From NCBI GenBank assembly GCA_050743075.1, contig JBOGDS010000057.1, forward strand, positions 1 through 24,078: DNA of 24,078 nt. The letters are read 5' to 3'. The position numbers and the translations under genes were made by a program. The notes under the pieces were generated by a model. It ran no database searches. It saw nothing but the letters and a program-made list of their open reading frames with translations, and had not been told where the DNA came from. This DNA comes from JBOGDS01 sp050743075 (GTDB lineage Bacteria; Actinomycetota; Actinomycetes; Jiangellales; Jiangellaceae). Shown piece by piece: positions 15,688-23,985 of this stretch; the stretch's first letter is position 1, and the number at the start of each line of letters is the position of its first letter.

Positions 15688-16674
15688 CTACCAGCGCCGG
15701 CGCAGGTCGGCCAGAGCCGCCACCTCGATCTCGCCGTACACGTTGAACCGCGACAACCCCCCGTCGGGGTAGACATCGAGCCGGACGTGCGTGACGGGAT
15801 ACCCCGGTGCGACCAGGAAGCGGTGCCGGGTGTCGGGCTGCACGCGGACGCGTCCAACGACGTCGGACCAGTCGCCGCCGGAATCGTCGCGCAGGTCGGC
15901 CGCTGAGACCCGGACCCATCCGGGCGCATTGCCGACGAAGTACGACGTGTCCACGACGATCTCGCGCACCTCGGTCGCAGCAGCCAGCCGGAACGTGACG
16001 TGGTCGTTGCCGTCGTCGCGCCGCCGTGCGTTCTCCCAGCCCTCGCCCATACTGCGTGCGCGTCCAGGCAGGATGAGGTTCACCGGCGACGAGTAGAACA
16101 TGTCCGAGCAGTCAACGACGGTGCCGCCGTTCTCGAGGGCGGCGACGTCGACGGTGCCCTCCAGGAAACGCGGATCGGGGACCACCTCGCCGTGAACGCG
16201 GAACCGGGCGACGCCGCCGTCGGGATAGATCGAGAGCCGCACGTGGGTCCAGCGACGGTCCGACGTCACGTCGTACGCGTTGGCCGTGTCACCCAGCGCA
16301 GCCGTTCTGGAGACGATCGTGGCCCAGATCTGGGTCTCCAGCTCGTCGGGCGACGGGTAGCCGTCGACCGAGGTCGCCTCGACCGACACCTGCGGCGGGT
16401 AGTTCCCCCGGAAGTGGGCGGTGTCGACGACGACGCCGCGGATGATCCCTGGCGCGCCGAGCCGCAGGACAGCCGCGTCGTGACCGGGACTGCGCCGCCG
16501 CCGGGTCTCCCAGCCGTCGTAGACCTTGCCCTTGTTGCCGAACGCACCGGGGGCGGACGCCGCTTCCGGTCGGATGAGGTTCTCGCGCTCCGCGAAGAGT
16601 TCGTCGGTCGCGGATGCGACGCACCCGCCCAGCGCGCGGGAGGCGAGGTCCGCCAGTGTGGTGAAGTCGTTCAT
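15688..16674 (-). CDS. alc: Allantoicase
   Basis: Allantoicase hydrolyses allantoate to ureidoglycolate and urea in purine degradation. The 328-aa product shows the internal duplication typical of the family. Each half contains an NLIxP segment, a GWE(T/N)xRRR motif, a VVDT(A/S)(H/Y)F strand, and a final THVRL-YPDGG-RF-V-GE block (ending near residues 165 and 320). The order of motifs and the length agree with bacterial Alc. The ATG (16672-16674) overlaps the allB stop as ATGA, so translation is coupled. It is the last gene of the glyS-aceB-DUF6986-allB-alc series. No ureidoglycolate lyase is present in the window to complete glyoxylate release. Confidence 0.95.
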   Translation of the reverse strand: MNDFTTLADLASRALGGCVASATDELFAERENLIRPEAASAPGAFGNKGKVYDGWETRRRRSPGHDAAVLRLGAPGIIRGVVVDTAHFRGNYPPQVSVEATSVDGYPSPDELETQIWATIVSRTAALGDTANAYDVTSDRRWTHVRLSIYPDGGVARFRVHGEVVPDPRFLEGTVDVAALENGGTVVDCSDMFYSSPVNLILPGRARSMGEGWENARRRDDGNDHVTFRLAAATEVREIVVDTSYFVGNAPGWVRVSAADLRDDSGGDWSDVVGRVRVQPDTRHRFLVAPGYPVTHVRLDVYPDGGLSRFNVYGEIEVAALADLRRRW

Positions 16675-17984
16675 GCGGCACCCCGGGTGAGCAGGCGGCC
16701 GCCTGGCGCATCGCCCGAGACACGGACCCCGCGCAGCCACGTCTCGCGCACGACGCCGGTGAGCCGTCGGCCGGCGTACGGCGTGACCGGGTTGCGGTGA
16801 TGCAACGACGACGGCTCCACGACGAACTCCTCGTCGGGAGCGAACACCACGAGATCCGCGTCGCAGCCGACGGCCATGCGTCCCTTGGTGCCAAGTCCCA
16901 CGTGGGCGGCCGGGCCTCCAGCCATCCAATCCACCACGTCGGCGAGCGGCTGCCCGCGTCGCCGCGCTTCGGTCCAGACGACCGGTAGGCCCAGCTGGAG
17001 CGACGAGATGCCACCCCAGGCCAGGTCGAAGCCTCCGAGCTTGAGGTCCGACGTGCACGGCGAGTGGTCCGACACCACCGCGTCGATCGTGCCCTCGGCC
17101 AGGCCGGCCCAGAGTTGCTCGCGGTTCTCGGCCTCGCGAATCGGCGGGCTGCACTTGTACTGCGTCGCCCTCTCGGGGATGTCGTCCGCCGTGAAAAAGA
17201 GGTAGTGCGGGCACGTCTCGGCGGTCACGGCCACGCCCTCGCGGCGCGCCGACCGCAGCATCGGGATCACCTCGGCGCTGGACACGTGCACGACGTGCAG
17301 GCGAGCCGCTGTCCGTCTGGCCACCTCGATCACCCGCGCCACCGCGACGCTTTCCGCCTCGCGAGGCCGCGACCGCAGGAAGCCCGCATAGGCGTCGCCA
17401 CGCGGCGACGGCGCGGCCGCGATCGTGGCGGCGTCCTCGGCGTGCACGGCCAGCAGAGCGCCGAGCTCTGCCAGCAGGTCCGCGCAGTCCTCGACCTCGG
17501 CCGCGGACAGCGGTGGGAACTCCTCGATGCCCGATGGCAGGAGGAAGCACTTGAAGCCGAACACACCGGCGTCGTGCAAGGCGGCCAGCCGGCCGAGATT
17601 GCCGGGCACCGCGCCTCCCCAGAAGCCGACGTCGACGAAACACTGACCGTCGGCTGCCGTGCGCTTCACCGCGAGGGCGTCGAGGTCCACGGTCGGCGGG
17701 ATGCTGTTGAGAGGCATGTCGAGGATCACGGTGACGCCGCCGGCGGCGGCGGCCCTGGTGGCGGTGGCGAAGCCCTCCCAGTCGGTCCGGCCGGGCTCGT
17801 TGACGTGGACGTGGGTGTCGACGAGCCCGGGCAACAGCACGACCTCAGCATCCAGCTCGACGACCTCGGCGGCCGTCAGGTCGGTCGTCAGCGGCTCTAC
17901 GGCCGCGATCCGGCCGTCGCGCACGCCGACCGTCACCGCCACCTCGCCGTCCGGCGTCACGGCCCGTCGGGCCCGGAACGCCAC
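16671..17984 (-). CDS. allB: Allantoinase
   Basis: A cyclic amidohydrolase that opens allantoin to allantoate with a two-metal centre. Ligands visible are His-Val-His in VDTHVHVNEPGRTDWEGF, the carboxylated Lys in FGFKCFLLPSG, His in LLAVHAED, His in HVVHVSSAEV and Asp in VVSDHSPC. The start is uncertain. The frame is open to an ATG at 18012-18014 that overlaps the DUF6986 stop as ATGA, and to another ATG at 18000-18002, but neither has a ribosome binding site. The GTG at 17982-17984 has GGAGG 9 bases upstream, so I chose it (437 aa). The longer forms add up to 10 residues. The upstream ATG lies in one arm of a 22-bp inverted repeat (18004-18061). It is translationally coupled to alc downstream. 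Confidence 0.92.
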   Translation of the reverse strand: MAFRARRAVTPDGEVAVTVGVRDGRIAAVEPLTTDLTAAEVVELDAEVVLLPGLVDTHVHVNEPGRTDWEGFATATRAAAAGGVTVILDMPLNSIPPTVDLDALAVKRTAADGQCFVDVGFWGGAVPGNLGRLAALHDAGVFGFKCFLLPSGIEEFPPLSAAEVEDCADLLAELGALLAVHAEDAATIAAAPSPRGDAYAGFLRSRPREAESVAVARVIEVARRTAARLHVVHVSSAEVIPMLRSARREGVAVTAETCPHYLFFTADDIPERATQYKCSPPIREAENREQLWAGLAEGTIDAVVSDHSPCTSDLKLGGFDLAWGGISSLQLGLPVVWTEARRRGQPLADVVDWMAGGPAAHVGLGTKGRMAVGCDADLVVFAPDEEFVVEPSSLHHRNPVTPYAGRRLTGVVRETWLRGVRVSGDAPGGRLLTRGAA

Positions 17985-18003
17985 ATCAACCCCCCTCCCC
18001 ATC

Positions 18004-18061
18004 CCCGTGATCATGAAGCATTCGGGGGGTTAAATGGCGCCGAATGCTTCCTGATCACGGG
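18004..18061. repeat. Inverted repeat with 22-bp arms at the DUF6986/allB junction
   Basis: The arm at 18004-18025 (CCCGTGATCATGAAGCATTC and two more bases) is complementary to 18040-18061 at 21 of 22 positions, the single mismatch being 18014 against 18051. The 14-base loop contains TTAA. On the minus-strand transcript the hairpin includes the last 15 codons of the DUF6986 gene and a possible allB ATG. Such size, symmetry and position suggest an inserted palindromic element or a strong attenuator/terminator. Confidence 0.8.
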
Positions 18062-19320
18062 AGAGCGGCGGGCGTGGCCTTCGATCGTGAGCCGGTCCAG
18101 GCCGGTCGCCGTCGTCACCTCGGTCGCGTCGAGCGCTCCGCAGTCGAGCCCGCGGAGAAGGAACCCGGCGAGGGCCTGCGCGGTGGCGGGCTCGTCGAGA
18201 ACACCACTCTCGGCTCGCCCGGCGTAGCTCCGCAGCCGGCCGGCCGTGGTCGCGAAGCCGTCACGGAAGAATGCGTAGGTGGCGAAATAGCGACTCGGCA
18301 ACTGATGGGGGTGCAGGTCCCACCCTTGGTAGAAGCCGCGGTCCAGCGAGCGCCGCACGAGCCGGGCATGCTCGCGCCATACCGCCCGCACGGCCTGGCC
18401 GTCACCCACCGGAAGCGCGTTCGTCGACCCGTCCGACAGTCGGACGCCGGTGCCCGCGGCGGATACCTGCATGAGCGACTTGGCGAAGTCGGCGGCCGGA
18501 TGGGCAAGGCTCTGCTGGCCGGCCGGGATCCCCAGCGCGGCGCTGTAGTCGTACGTGCCGTAGTGCAGGCCGACACACCGGCCGGCCGCTGCGCTCACGA
18601 TCTGCGGCACCGCCACGGCCCCGTCAGGCGCGAGGACCGACTGCGGTGTCTCGACCTGCACCTCGAACAGGAGACTGCGGTCCGGCAACCGGTGGGCCTG
18701 CTCCAGGCGTTGCAGTACCTCCGCGAAGACCGCCACATGCTCGATCGCGACCACCTTGGGAAGCGTCACCACGAAGCCCTCCGGTAGTGCTGTGCGCTCG
18801 AGCAACACGGCCAGGAAGAGGTCGAGCGTACGCAGCCCGCGCCGGCGGGACATCTTCTCTCCAGCCCCTTGCAGCGCAGGCCGACGACGGCCGGGGATGT
18901 GCCCGCGGCGATCGCGGCGGCCAGCGCTCCCGCCGCCTTCACGGCGTCGGCGTCCTCCCCCGCGTCGTCCCGGTTCCTGTAGCCGTCCTCGAAGTCGATC
19001 CGCAGGTCCTCCACCGGCTCACGTTCCAGCTTGGCGACGACCCGGTCGTAGAGGTCCCCGGCGGCGTCAACGCCGAACGCGGCGGGCGCGCGGCTCGGCC
19101 CGCCGGCGTGTGCGTCGAGGGCGACACGCGCCCGCCGACCCCAGGAACGCACCAGCTCGGCGTCGAATCGTGTGGCCGGCACATAGACCGTGTGCACCGG
19201 CTGGCGGGTCCCTGGTTCGCCCGGGTACTGCCGGGCAACCCGTGCGTCCACCTCGGCCAGCCGGTCGTCGAGGTCGGCGAGAAAGGTCCGGCCCAGCGTT
19301 CCGTCGCCAGGGTGCGCCAC
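18011..19320 (-). pseudogene. DUF6986 (HpcH/HpaI aldolase/citrate lyase-like) protein, split by a frameshift
   Basis: Two frames join into one protein of about 436 aa. The first part (GTG at 19318-19320) carries TRQPVHTVYVPATRFDAELV and LRIDFEDGYRNRDD. The second carries RRRGLRTLDLFLAVLLE, VVTLPKVVAIEHV, FEVQVETPQSVL and CVGLHYGTYDYSAALGI, all features of the DUF6986 family, related to HpcH/HpaI aldolases and often found beside allantoin genes. The frame is lost at about 18850-18857, where one base seems to be missing between GLER and MSRRRG. An ATG (18851-18853) with GGAGAG just upstream begins the second frame, so two separate polypeptides could be made. The last 15 residues are encoded inside an inverted repeat and look like an added tail. 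The start is 11 bases after the aceB stop. The enzyme's reaction is not established. Confidence 0.82.
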
Positions 19321-19331
19321 CGGCCGGCCGC

Positions 19332-20936
19332 TCAGTCGATCGCCTCGTAGGCGGGCAGCGTGAGGAAGGTCGCGAATTCGTCGTCGAGAGCCACCTGCTC
19401 GAACAGCTCTCGGGCGTTCGGGAACCGGCTGCGCCGGAAGGCCTCGTCTCCCACGTCGCCGCGGATCGCCGACAGGACGTCGTCGGCGACCGCGCGGACG
19501 AGCTGCGGCGTCACGGTCTCGCCGGTGTCGAGGACGACCCCGCCGTGTACCCACTGCCAGATCTGCGACCGGGAGATCTCGGCCGTCGCGGCGTCCTCCA
19601 TCAGGTTGTGGATCGCGACGGCGCCACTCCCACCGAGCCACGCTTCGAGGTAGCGCAGCCCGACATCGATGTTCGTGCGCAGCCCGGCGGCCGTCCGCGC
19701 ACCTGGCACCGACGCCACGTCGAGCAACTGGTCCGCGTCGACACGCACCTCGTCCCGGCGCCGGTCGAGCTGGTTGGGGTGGTCGCCGAGGGCGGCGTCG
19801 AAGATCTCGGTGCAGATAGGCACGAGATCAGGATGCGCCACCCAGGAGCCGTCGAAGCCGTCGCGCGACTCGCGTTCCTTGTCCTCGCGGACCTTGGCGA
19901 GGGCACGCTCGTTGACCTCCGGGTCGCGCCTGCTCGGGATGAAGGCCGCCATCCCGCCGATGGCGAAGGCGCCCCTGCGGTGGCAGGTCGCGACAAGCAG
20001 GTCGGTGTAGGCCCGCATCATCGGCGCCGTCATGGCGACGTCGGCCCGGTCAGGGAGTACGAACGACGGCCCGTCGTCGCGGAAGTTCTTGATGATGCTG
20101 AACAGGTAGTCCCAGCGTCCGGCGTTGAGACCGGAGGCATGGTCGCGCAGCTCGAAGAGGATCTCGTCCATCTCGAAGGCGGCGTTGACGGTCTCGACCA
20201 GGACGGTCGCGCGAACGGTGCCGTGCGGCATGGCGAGCCGCTCCTGGGCGAAGGTGAAGATGTCGTTCCACAGCCTGGCCTCGAGGTGGCTTTCCATCTT
20301 CGGCAAGTAGAAGTACGGCCCGCTTCCGCGCGCGAGCTGCTCCGCTGCGTTATGGAAGAAGTAGAGCCCGAAGTCGGCGAACGCCCCGACCACGGGTTCG
20401 TCGTCGACGAGGATGTGGCGCTCGTCCAGGTGCCAGCCTCGGGGACGTACGACGACGGTGGCCAGGCGTACGTCGTCGCGCAGCGCGTACTCCTTGCCCT
20501 CCGGCGAGGTGAACGCGATCTGCCCCCGCACGGCGTCGTGGAGGTTGACCTGACCGCTGACGACGTTCGACCAGTGCGGGGTGTTGGCGTCCTCGAGGTC
20601 GGCGAGCCACACGCGGGCCCCCGAGTTCAGCGCGTTGATGGCCATCTTGCGTTCGGTCGGGCCGGTGATCTCGGTGCGGCGGTCGGCGAGGTCGGCCGGT
20701 GCGGGCGCGACGGTCCAGCCGGTCCTGCGGACCTCTTCGGTCTCGGGGAGGAAGTCAAGCCGCCCGGTGCGGGCTACCTCGTCCCTGCGCCACGCTCGGC
20801 GGGCCAGGAGCTCGTCGCGGCGAGCGCCGAACCGGCGCTGGATCTCTGCCACGAAGGCCAGCGCCTCGGGCGTCAGGATCTCGTCGCCACGCTCGACGGC
20901 GTACCCGTCGACTCGGACATCGGTCACGGACGTCAA
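19332..20936 (-). CDS. aceB: Malate synthase A
   Basis: Malate synthase condenses glyoxylate with acetyl-CoA to malate. The protein (534 aa) shows the A-isoform signatures: TERKMAINALNSGARVWLADLEDANTP, VVRPRGWHLDERH, YFYLPKMESHLEARLWNDIF, VETVNAAFEMDEILFELR, GRWDYLFSIIKNF and LMEDAATAEISRSQIWQW with the catalytic Asp. The start is TTG. Codons at 20940-20942 and 20934-20936 are both in frame. The ribosome binding site GAGAGGGAG abuts the first and is 6 bases from the second, so I chose the second. The glyS stop is 13 bases upstream of it. With allB and alc downstream, the enzyme probably serves to use glyoxylate from allantoin rather than the glyoxylate shunt, since no isocitrate lyase gene is here. 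Confidence 0.95.
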   Translation of the reverse strand: MTSVTDVRVDGYAVERGDEILTPEALAFVAEIQRRFGARRDELLARRAWRRDEVARTGRLDFLPETEEVRRTGWTVAPAPADLADRRTEITGPTERKMAINALNSGARVWLADLEDANTPHWSNVVSGQVNLHDAVRGQIAFTSPEGKEYALRDDVRLATVVVRPRGWHLDERHILVDDEPVVGAFADFGLYFFHNAAEQLARGSGPYFYLPKMESHLEARLWNDIFTFAQERLAMPHGTVRATVLVETVNAAFEMDEILFELRDHASGLNAGRWDYLFSIIKNFRDDGPSFVLPDRADVAMTAPMMRAYTDLLVATCHRRGAFAIGGMAAFIPSRRDPEVNERALAKVREDKERESRDGFDGSWVAHPDLVPICTEIFDAALGDHPNQLDRRRDEVRVDADQLLDVASVPGARTAAGLRTNIDVGLRYLEAWLGGSGAVAIHNLMEDAATAEISRSQIWQWVHGGVVLDTGETVTPQLVRAVADDVLSAIRGDVGDEAFRRSRFPNARELFEQVALDDEFATFLTLPAYEAID

Positions 20937-20949
20937 CGTCAACTCCCTC

Positions 20950-22335
20950 TCAGCAGGGGGGCAGCCGCTCGGACAGGTGGGCCTCGACCCGGTCGAGGCC
21001 GACGCGGTCCTGGCTCATCGAGTCGCGCTCGCGGACCGTGACAGCGTCGTCGTCGAGCGTTTCGAAGTCGACGGTGACGCAGAACGGCGTGCCGATCTCG
21101 TCCTGGCGCCGGTACCGGCGTCCGATCGCGCCGGCGTCGTCGAACTCGACGTTCCAGCGGCCTCGCAGTGTCGCCGCCAGGTCACGCGCCTTCGGCGAGA
21201 GGTCGGCGTTTCGCGAGAGCGGCAGCACCGCGGCCTTCACCGGCGCGAGCCGCGGGTCGAAGCGAAGCACGGTCCGGGTGTCCACGCCGCCCTTGGCGTT
21301 CGGTGCCTCGTCGACGTCGTACGCGTCGAGCAGGAACGCGAGCACCGACCGGGTCAGGCCGGCCGCCGGTTCGATCACGTACGGCGTCCAGCGCTCCCCC
21401 TTCTCCTGGTCGAAGTAGGTGAGATCTGCGTCGGACTGCTTCGCGTGGGTGGACAGGTCGAAGTCGGTCCGGTTGGCGACGCCTTCCAGCTCCGAGAACT
21501 CGCTGCCACCGAACCGGAAGCGGTACTCGATGTCCACCGTTCGCTTGGAGTAGTGCGAGAGCTTGTCCTGGGGGTGCTCGAAGAACCGCAGGTTGTCCGC
21601 TGAGATGCCGAGGCCGACGTACCAGTCCCAGCGCGCCTTGAGCCAGTACTCGAACCACTCCGCGTCGGTGCCAGGCTCGACGAAGTACTCCATCTCCATC
21701 ATCTCGAACTCACGAGTCCGGAAGATGAAGTTGCCCGGCGTGATCTCGTTGCGGAATGACTTGCCCACTTGCGCGATTCCGAACGGCGGCTTGCGCCGCG
21801 ACGAGTTCATGACCGACAGGAAGTTGGTGAAGATGCCCTGGGCCGTCTCGGGGCGCAAGTAGTGCAGGCCTTCCTCCGACTCGACCGGGCCGAGGTAGGT
21901 CTTGAGCAGGCCGTTGAACATCCTCGGCTCGGTGAACGAACCCTTGGCGCCGCAGTTGGGGCAGCTGACGTCGGCCAGCCCGTTCGCCGGCGGGTGTCCA
22001 CGCCGCGCCTCGTACGCCTCCTCGAGATGGTCGGCCCGGAAGCGGTGGTGGCAGGACTGGCACTCGGTGAGCGGGTCGACGAAGGCGTCGACGTGACCCG
22101 ACGCGACCCACACGTCGCGCGGGAGGATCACCGCAGAGTCCAGGCCGACGATGTCGTCGCGCGTCTGCACCATGGACCGCCACCACTGGCGGCGGATGTT
22201 CTCCTTGAGCTCGACGCCCAGCGGGCCGTAGTCCCAGGCTGAGCGGGTGCCGCCGTAGATCTCCCCAGTCGGGTAGACGAAGCCACGGCGCTTGGCGAGG
22301 GAGACGAGCGAGTCAATGGTCTTGTCGGCGGCCAC
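20950..22335 (-). CDS. glyS: Glycyl-tRNA synthetase, dimeric class II type
   Basis: A 461-aa single-chain glycyl-tRNA synthetase that charges tRNA-Gly as a homodimer. The N-terminal motif LAKRRGFVYPTGEIYGG, WDYGPLG, a four-cysteine zinc ribbon (CQSCHHRF and CPNCGAKG), the class II motif 2 region (FRNEITPGNFIFRTREFEMMEMEYF), FGGSEFSELEGVANRTDFDL and the C-terminal anticodon-binding domain (LAPVKAAVLPLSRN) are all seen. Length is normal for the bacterial dimeric form. The GTG start (22333-22335) has GGAG about 9 bases upstream. It heads a close series of catabolic genes, which is unusual for a housekeeping synthetase. The 129 bases upstream, shared with the divergent GH6 gene, hold a dyad and an operator-like site. 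Confidence 0.96.
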   Translation of the reverse strand: MAADKTIDSLVSLAKRRGFVYPTGEIYGGTRSAWDYGPLGVELKENIRRQWWRSMVQTRDDIVGLDSAVILPRDVWVASGHVDAFVDPLTECQSCHHRFRADHLEEAYEARRGHPPANGLADVSCPNCGAKGSFTEPRMFNGLLKTYLGPVESEEGLHYLRPETAQGIFTNFLSVMNSSRRKPPFGIAQVGKSFRNEITPGNFIFRTREFEMMEMEYFVEPGTDAEWFEYWLKARWDWYVGLGISADNLRFFEHPQDKLSHYSKRTVDIEYRFRFGGSEFSELEGVANRTDFDLSTHAKQSDADLTYFDQEKGERWTPYVIEPAAGLTRSVLAFLLDAYDVDEAPNAKGGVDTRTVLRFDPRLAPVKAAVLPLSRNADLSPKARDLAATLRGRWNVEFDDAGAIGRRYRRQDEIGTPFCVTVDFETLDDDAVTVRERDSMSQDRVGLDRVEAHLSERLPPC

Positions 22336-22455
22336 GGGGTGTCACTCCATCCGGCTGGCGGTCGGCGAGGTCGGCAGAACGCCAGGGTATCCGGCCGAGC
22401 CCAGGACGTCGCATGAGCCCGAGCCAGACGCAGGCCCAGGCGCTACGCTCCCTCG

Positions 22456-22470
22456 TCTCACATCGTGAGA
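22456..22470. promoter_or_regulatory. Short dyad upstream of the GH6 gene
   Basis: TCTCAC and GTGAGA form a perfect 6-bp inverted repeat around ATC (TCTCACATCGTGAGA), in the glyS/GH6 intergenic region and running into the apparent GTG of the GH6 frame. It is followed 5 bases later by a CelR-like site. It could be part of a compound operator, or a chance palindrome. Confidence 0.3.
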
Positions 22471-23608
22471 TTCTGTGAGAGCGTTCCCAAGCCCGACCGC
22501 GGGGCGATCCAGCAGATCGCCGACCTGAAGTCCGACGGCAACAAGGTCGAGGCCGCCCTGATCAAGGCGATGGTCGCGACGCCCCAGGCGGTGTGGTTCG
22601 AAGGAGGCACGCCGAGGGACGTCAGACAAGACGTCCGCAACACCGTCAAGCGCGCGCAGGCCAAGAAGGTCCTGCCCGTGCTCGTCGTCTACAACCTCCC
22701 CTACCGCGACTGCTCACGGTTCTCTGCCGGTGGCGCGGCGGGCACGGAGGAGTACCTGGCCTGGATAGAGGGCTTCGCCGCTGGCATCGGCAAGGCCGAG
22801 GTCATCGTGATACTCGAACCCGACGGGCTCGGCATCATCCCCTGGTACACGACCATCAACGGCGAGCTGGAATGGTGCCAGCCCGCGGTAGGCGACGCCT
22901 CGCTCGCCGCCGCCCGGTTCACCGAGCTCAACGCCGCGGTCGACCGGATCAAGGAGCAGCCCCGAGCCTCGGTCTACCTCGACGGGACGCACAGCGGCTG
23001 GCTCGGGGTCGGGGACCTGTCAGACCGGCTGATCAAGGCCGGCGTCGAGCGAGCCGACGGGTTCTTCGTCAACGTGTCGAACTACCAGGAGCAGCGGAAG
23101 CTGGAGAAGTACGGCACCTGGACCTCGCAGTGCCTCTACCTGGCCGAACAGCTGGACTGGTGGAACGTCGCGTGGTGCGCCAGCCAGTACTTCCCCGCGA
23201 ACCCGGCGGACTTCGACACCTGGGTGCTCACCGACCAGCAGTACGTCCAGGACTACGCCAACGCCGGGCTCGCGATGCCCACGGCCTCGGAGGCGACGCA
23301 CTTCGTCGTCGACACCAGCCGCAAACGGGCTCGGCCCCTGGACGCCGCCGGCCGACCACCCGCCGGGCGACCCGCAGGACTGGTGCAACCCGCCCGACCG
23401 CGGCCTCGGGCTGCGTCCGACCACCGCGACGCCGGACCCGCTGATAGACGCGTACCTCTGGGTCAAGATCCCGGGCGAGTCCGACGGCGAGTGCACCCGA
23501 TGGGCGCCGGACGGCGGCATCGACCCCGTCCGCGGGCACGCAGACCCGCCGGCCGGAGGGTGGTTCCCCGAGCAGGCGCTCGAACTGGCGCAGCCGCCGC
23601 TGTCGTAG
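22465..23608 (+). pseudogene. GH6 family cellulase (endoglucanase/cellobiohydrolase), lacking signal peptide and frameshifted
   Basis: GH6 enzymes are secreted inverting glycosidases that cut beta-1,4-glucan. The catalytic domain is clear: VPKPDRGAIQQI, TPQAVWFEGGTP, VLVVYNLPYRDCS with the general acid Asp, VIVILEPDGLG, YLDGTHSGWLG, GFFVNVSNYQ, WCASQYFPANPADF and THFVVDTSR. After this one extra A at 23323-23325 shifts the frame. The true continuation (NGLGPWTPPA, DWCNPPDRGLGLRPTT, AYLWVKIPGESDGEC, WFPEQALELA) runs to the TAG at 23606. The N-terminus is also damaged: the frame is open only from 22417 and has no signal peptide, whereas relatives start with a secretion signal. A CelR-like operator lies directly against the first conserved residues. 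No cellulose-binding module is present. It is almost certainly inactive as written. Confidence 0.88.
22476..22489. promoter_or_regulatory. CelR/CebR-like cellulase operator
   Basis: TGAGAGCGTTCCCA matches 12 of 14 positions of TGGGAGCGCTCCCA, the operator bound by the LacI-family regulators CelR of Thermobifida and CebR of Streptomyces upstream of cellulase and cellobiose genes. It precedes a GH6 cellulase sequence, as expected, but here it lies inside the open frame and touches the mature enzyme, with no space for a signal peptide. Confidence 0.5.
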
Positions 23609-23629
23609 GACGAACGGCTCGGCCGCGGT

Positions 23630-23887
23630 CTAGTTCGAGATCCCGACAGCGGCCCGGGCCCGCCGGCCACGCGATCGGTGGGGACGCTCCCGAACCGCCA
23701 GTGCGGCCGCCGCCGTCGTCACCGGGACGGCGGCGACGATCCCGAGTCCGCCGACCAGCGCCCGGACCACCTCCTGGGCGACCAGTTCGCTCGTGACGAC
23801 ATCCAGCACACCCTGCCCGGACACAGCGAACAGCAGCAGCAGCGGAAGCGACGCGCCCGCGTGGGCCAGGACCAGCGTCTCCGGGCT
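23630..23887 (-). pseudogene. C-terminal remnant of a YibE/F-family membrane protein
   Basis: The frame is open from a TAG at 23888-23890 to the TAG at 23630-23632. It encodes about 85 residues that resemble the end of YibE/F family permease-like proteins: TLVLAHAGASLPLLLLFA, then DVVTSELVAQEVVRALVGGLGIVAAVPVTTAAAALAV, and a basic tail. Two membrane helices are visible. The upstream several hundred residues are absent, with the promoter region of the next plus-strand gene in their place, so this is a 5'-truncated fragment. The only ATG inside is well into the conserved region. It converges on the GH6 pseudogene with 21 bases between stops. Confidence 0.6.
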
Positions 23888-23985
23888 CTACGCGGTATCC
23901 GGTGACGGCCAGCATTGCGCTCCTCGTCGATGCGGGACCATGGTGGGCGTTCCACCGTACGACCGTCGATCTCTCGAGGAGCACC

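Noticed and set aside
18756..21041. A 761-codon plus-strand ORF across DUF6986 and aceB
   Set aside because: It crosses several minus-strand genes that have clear family motifs. It has none itself and is a product of high GC.
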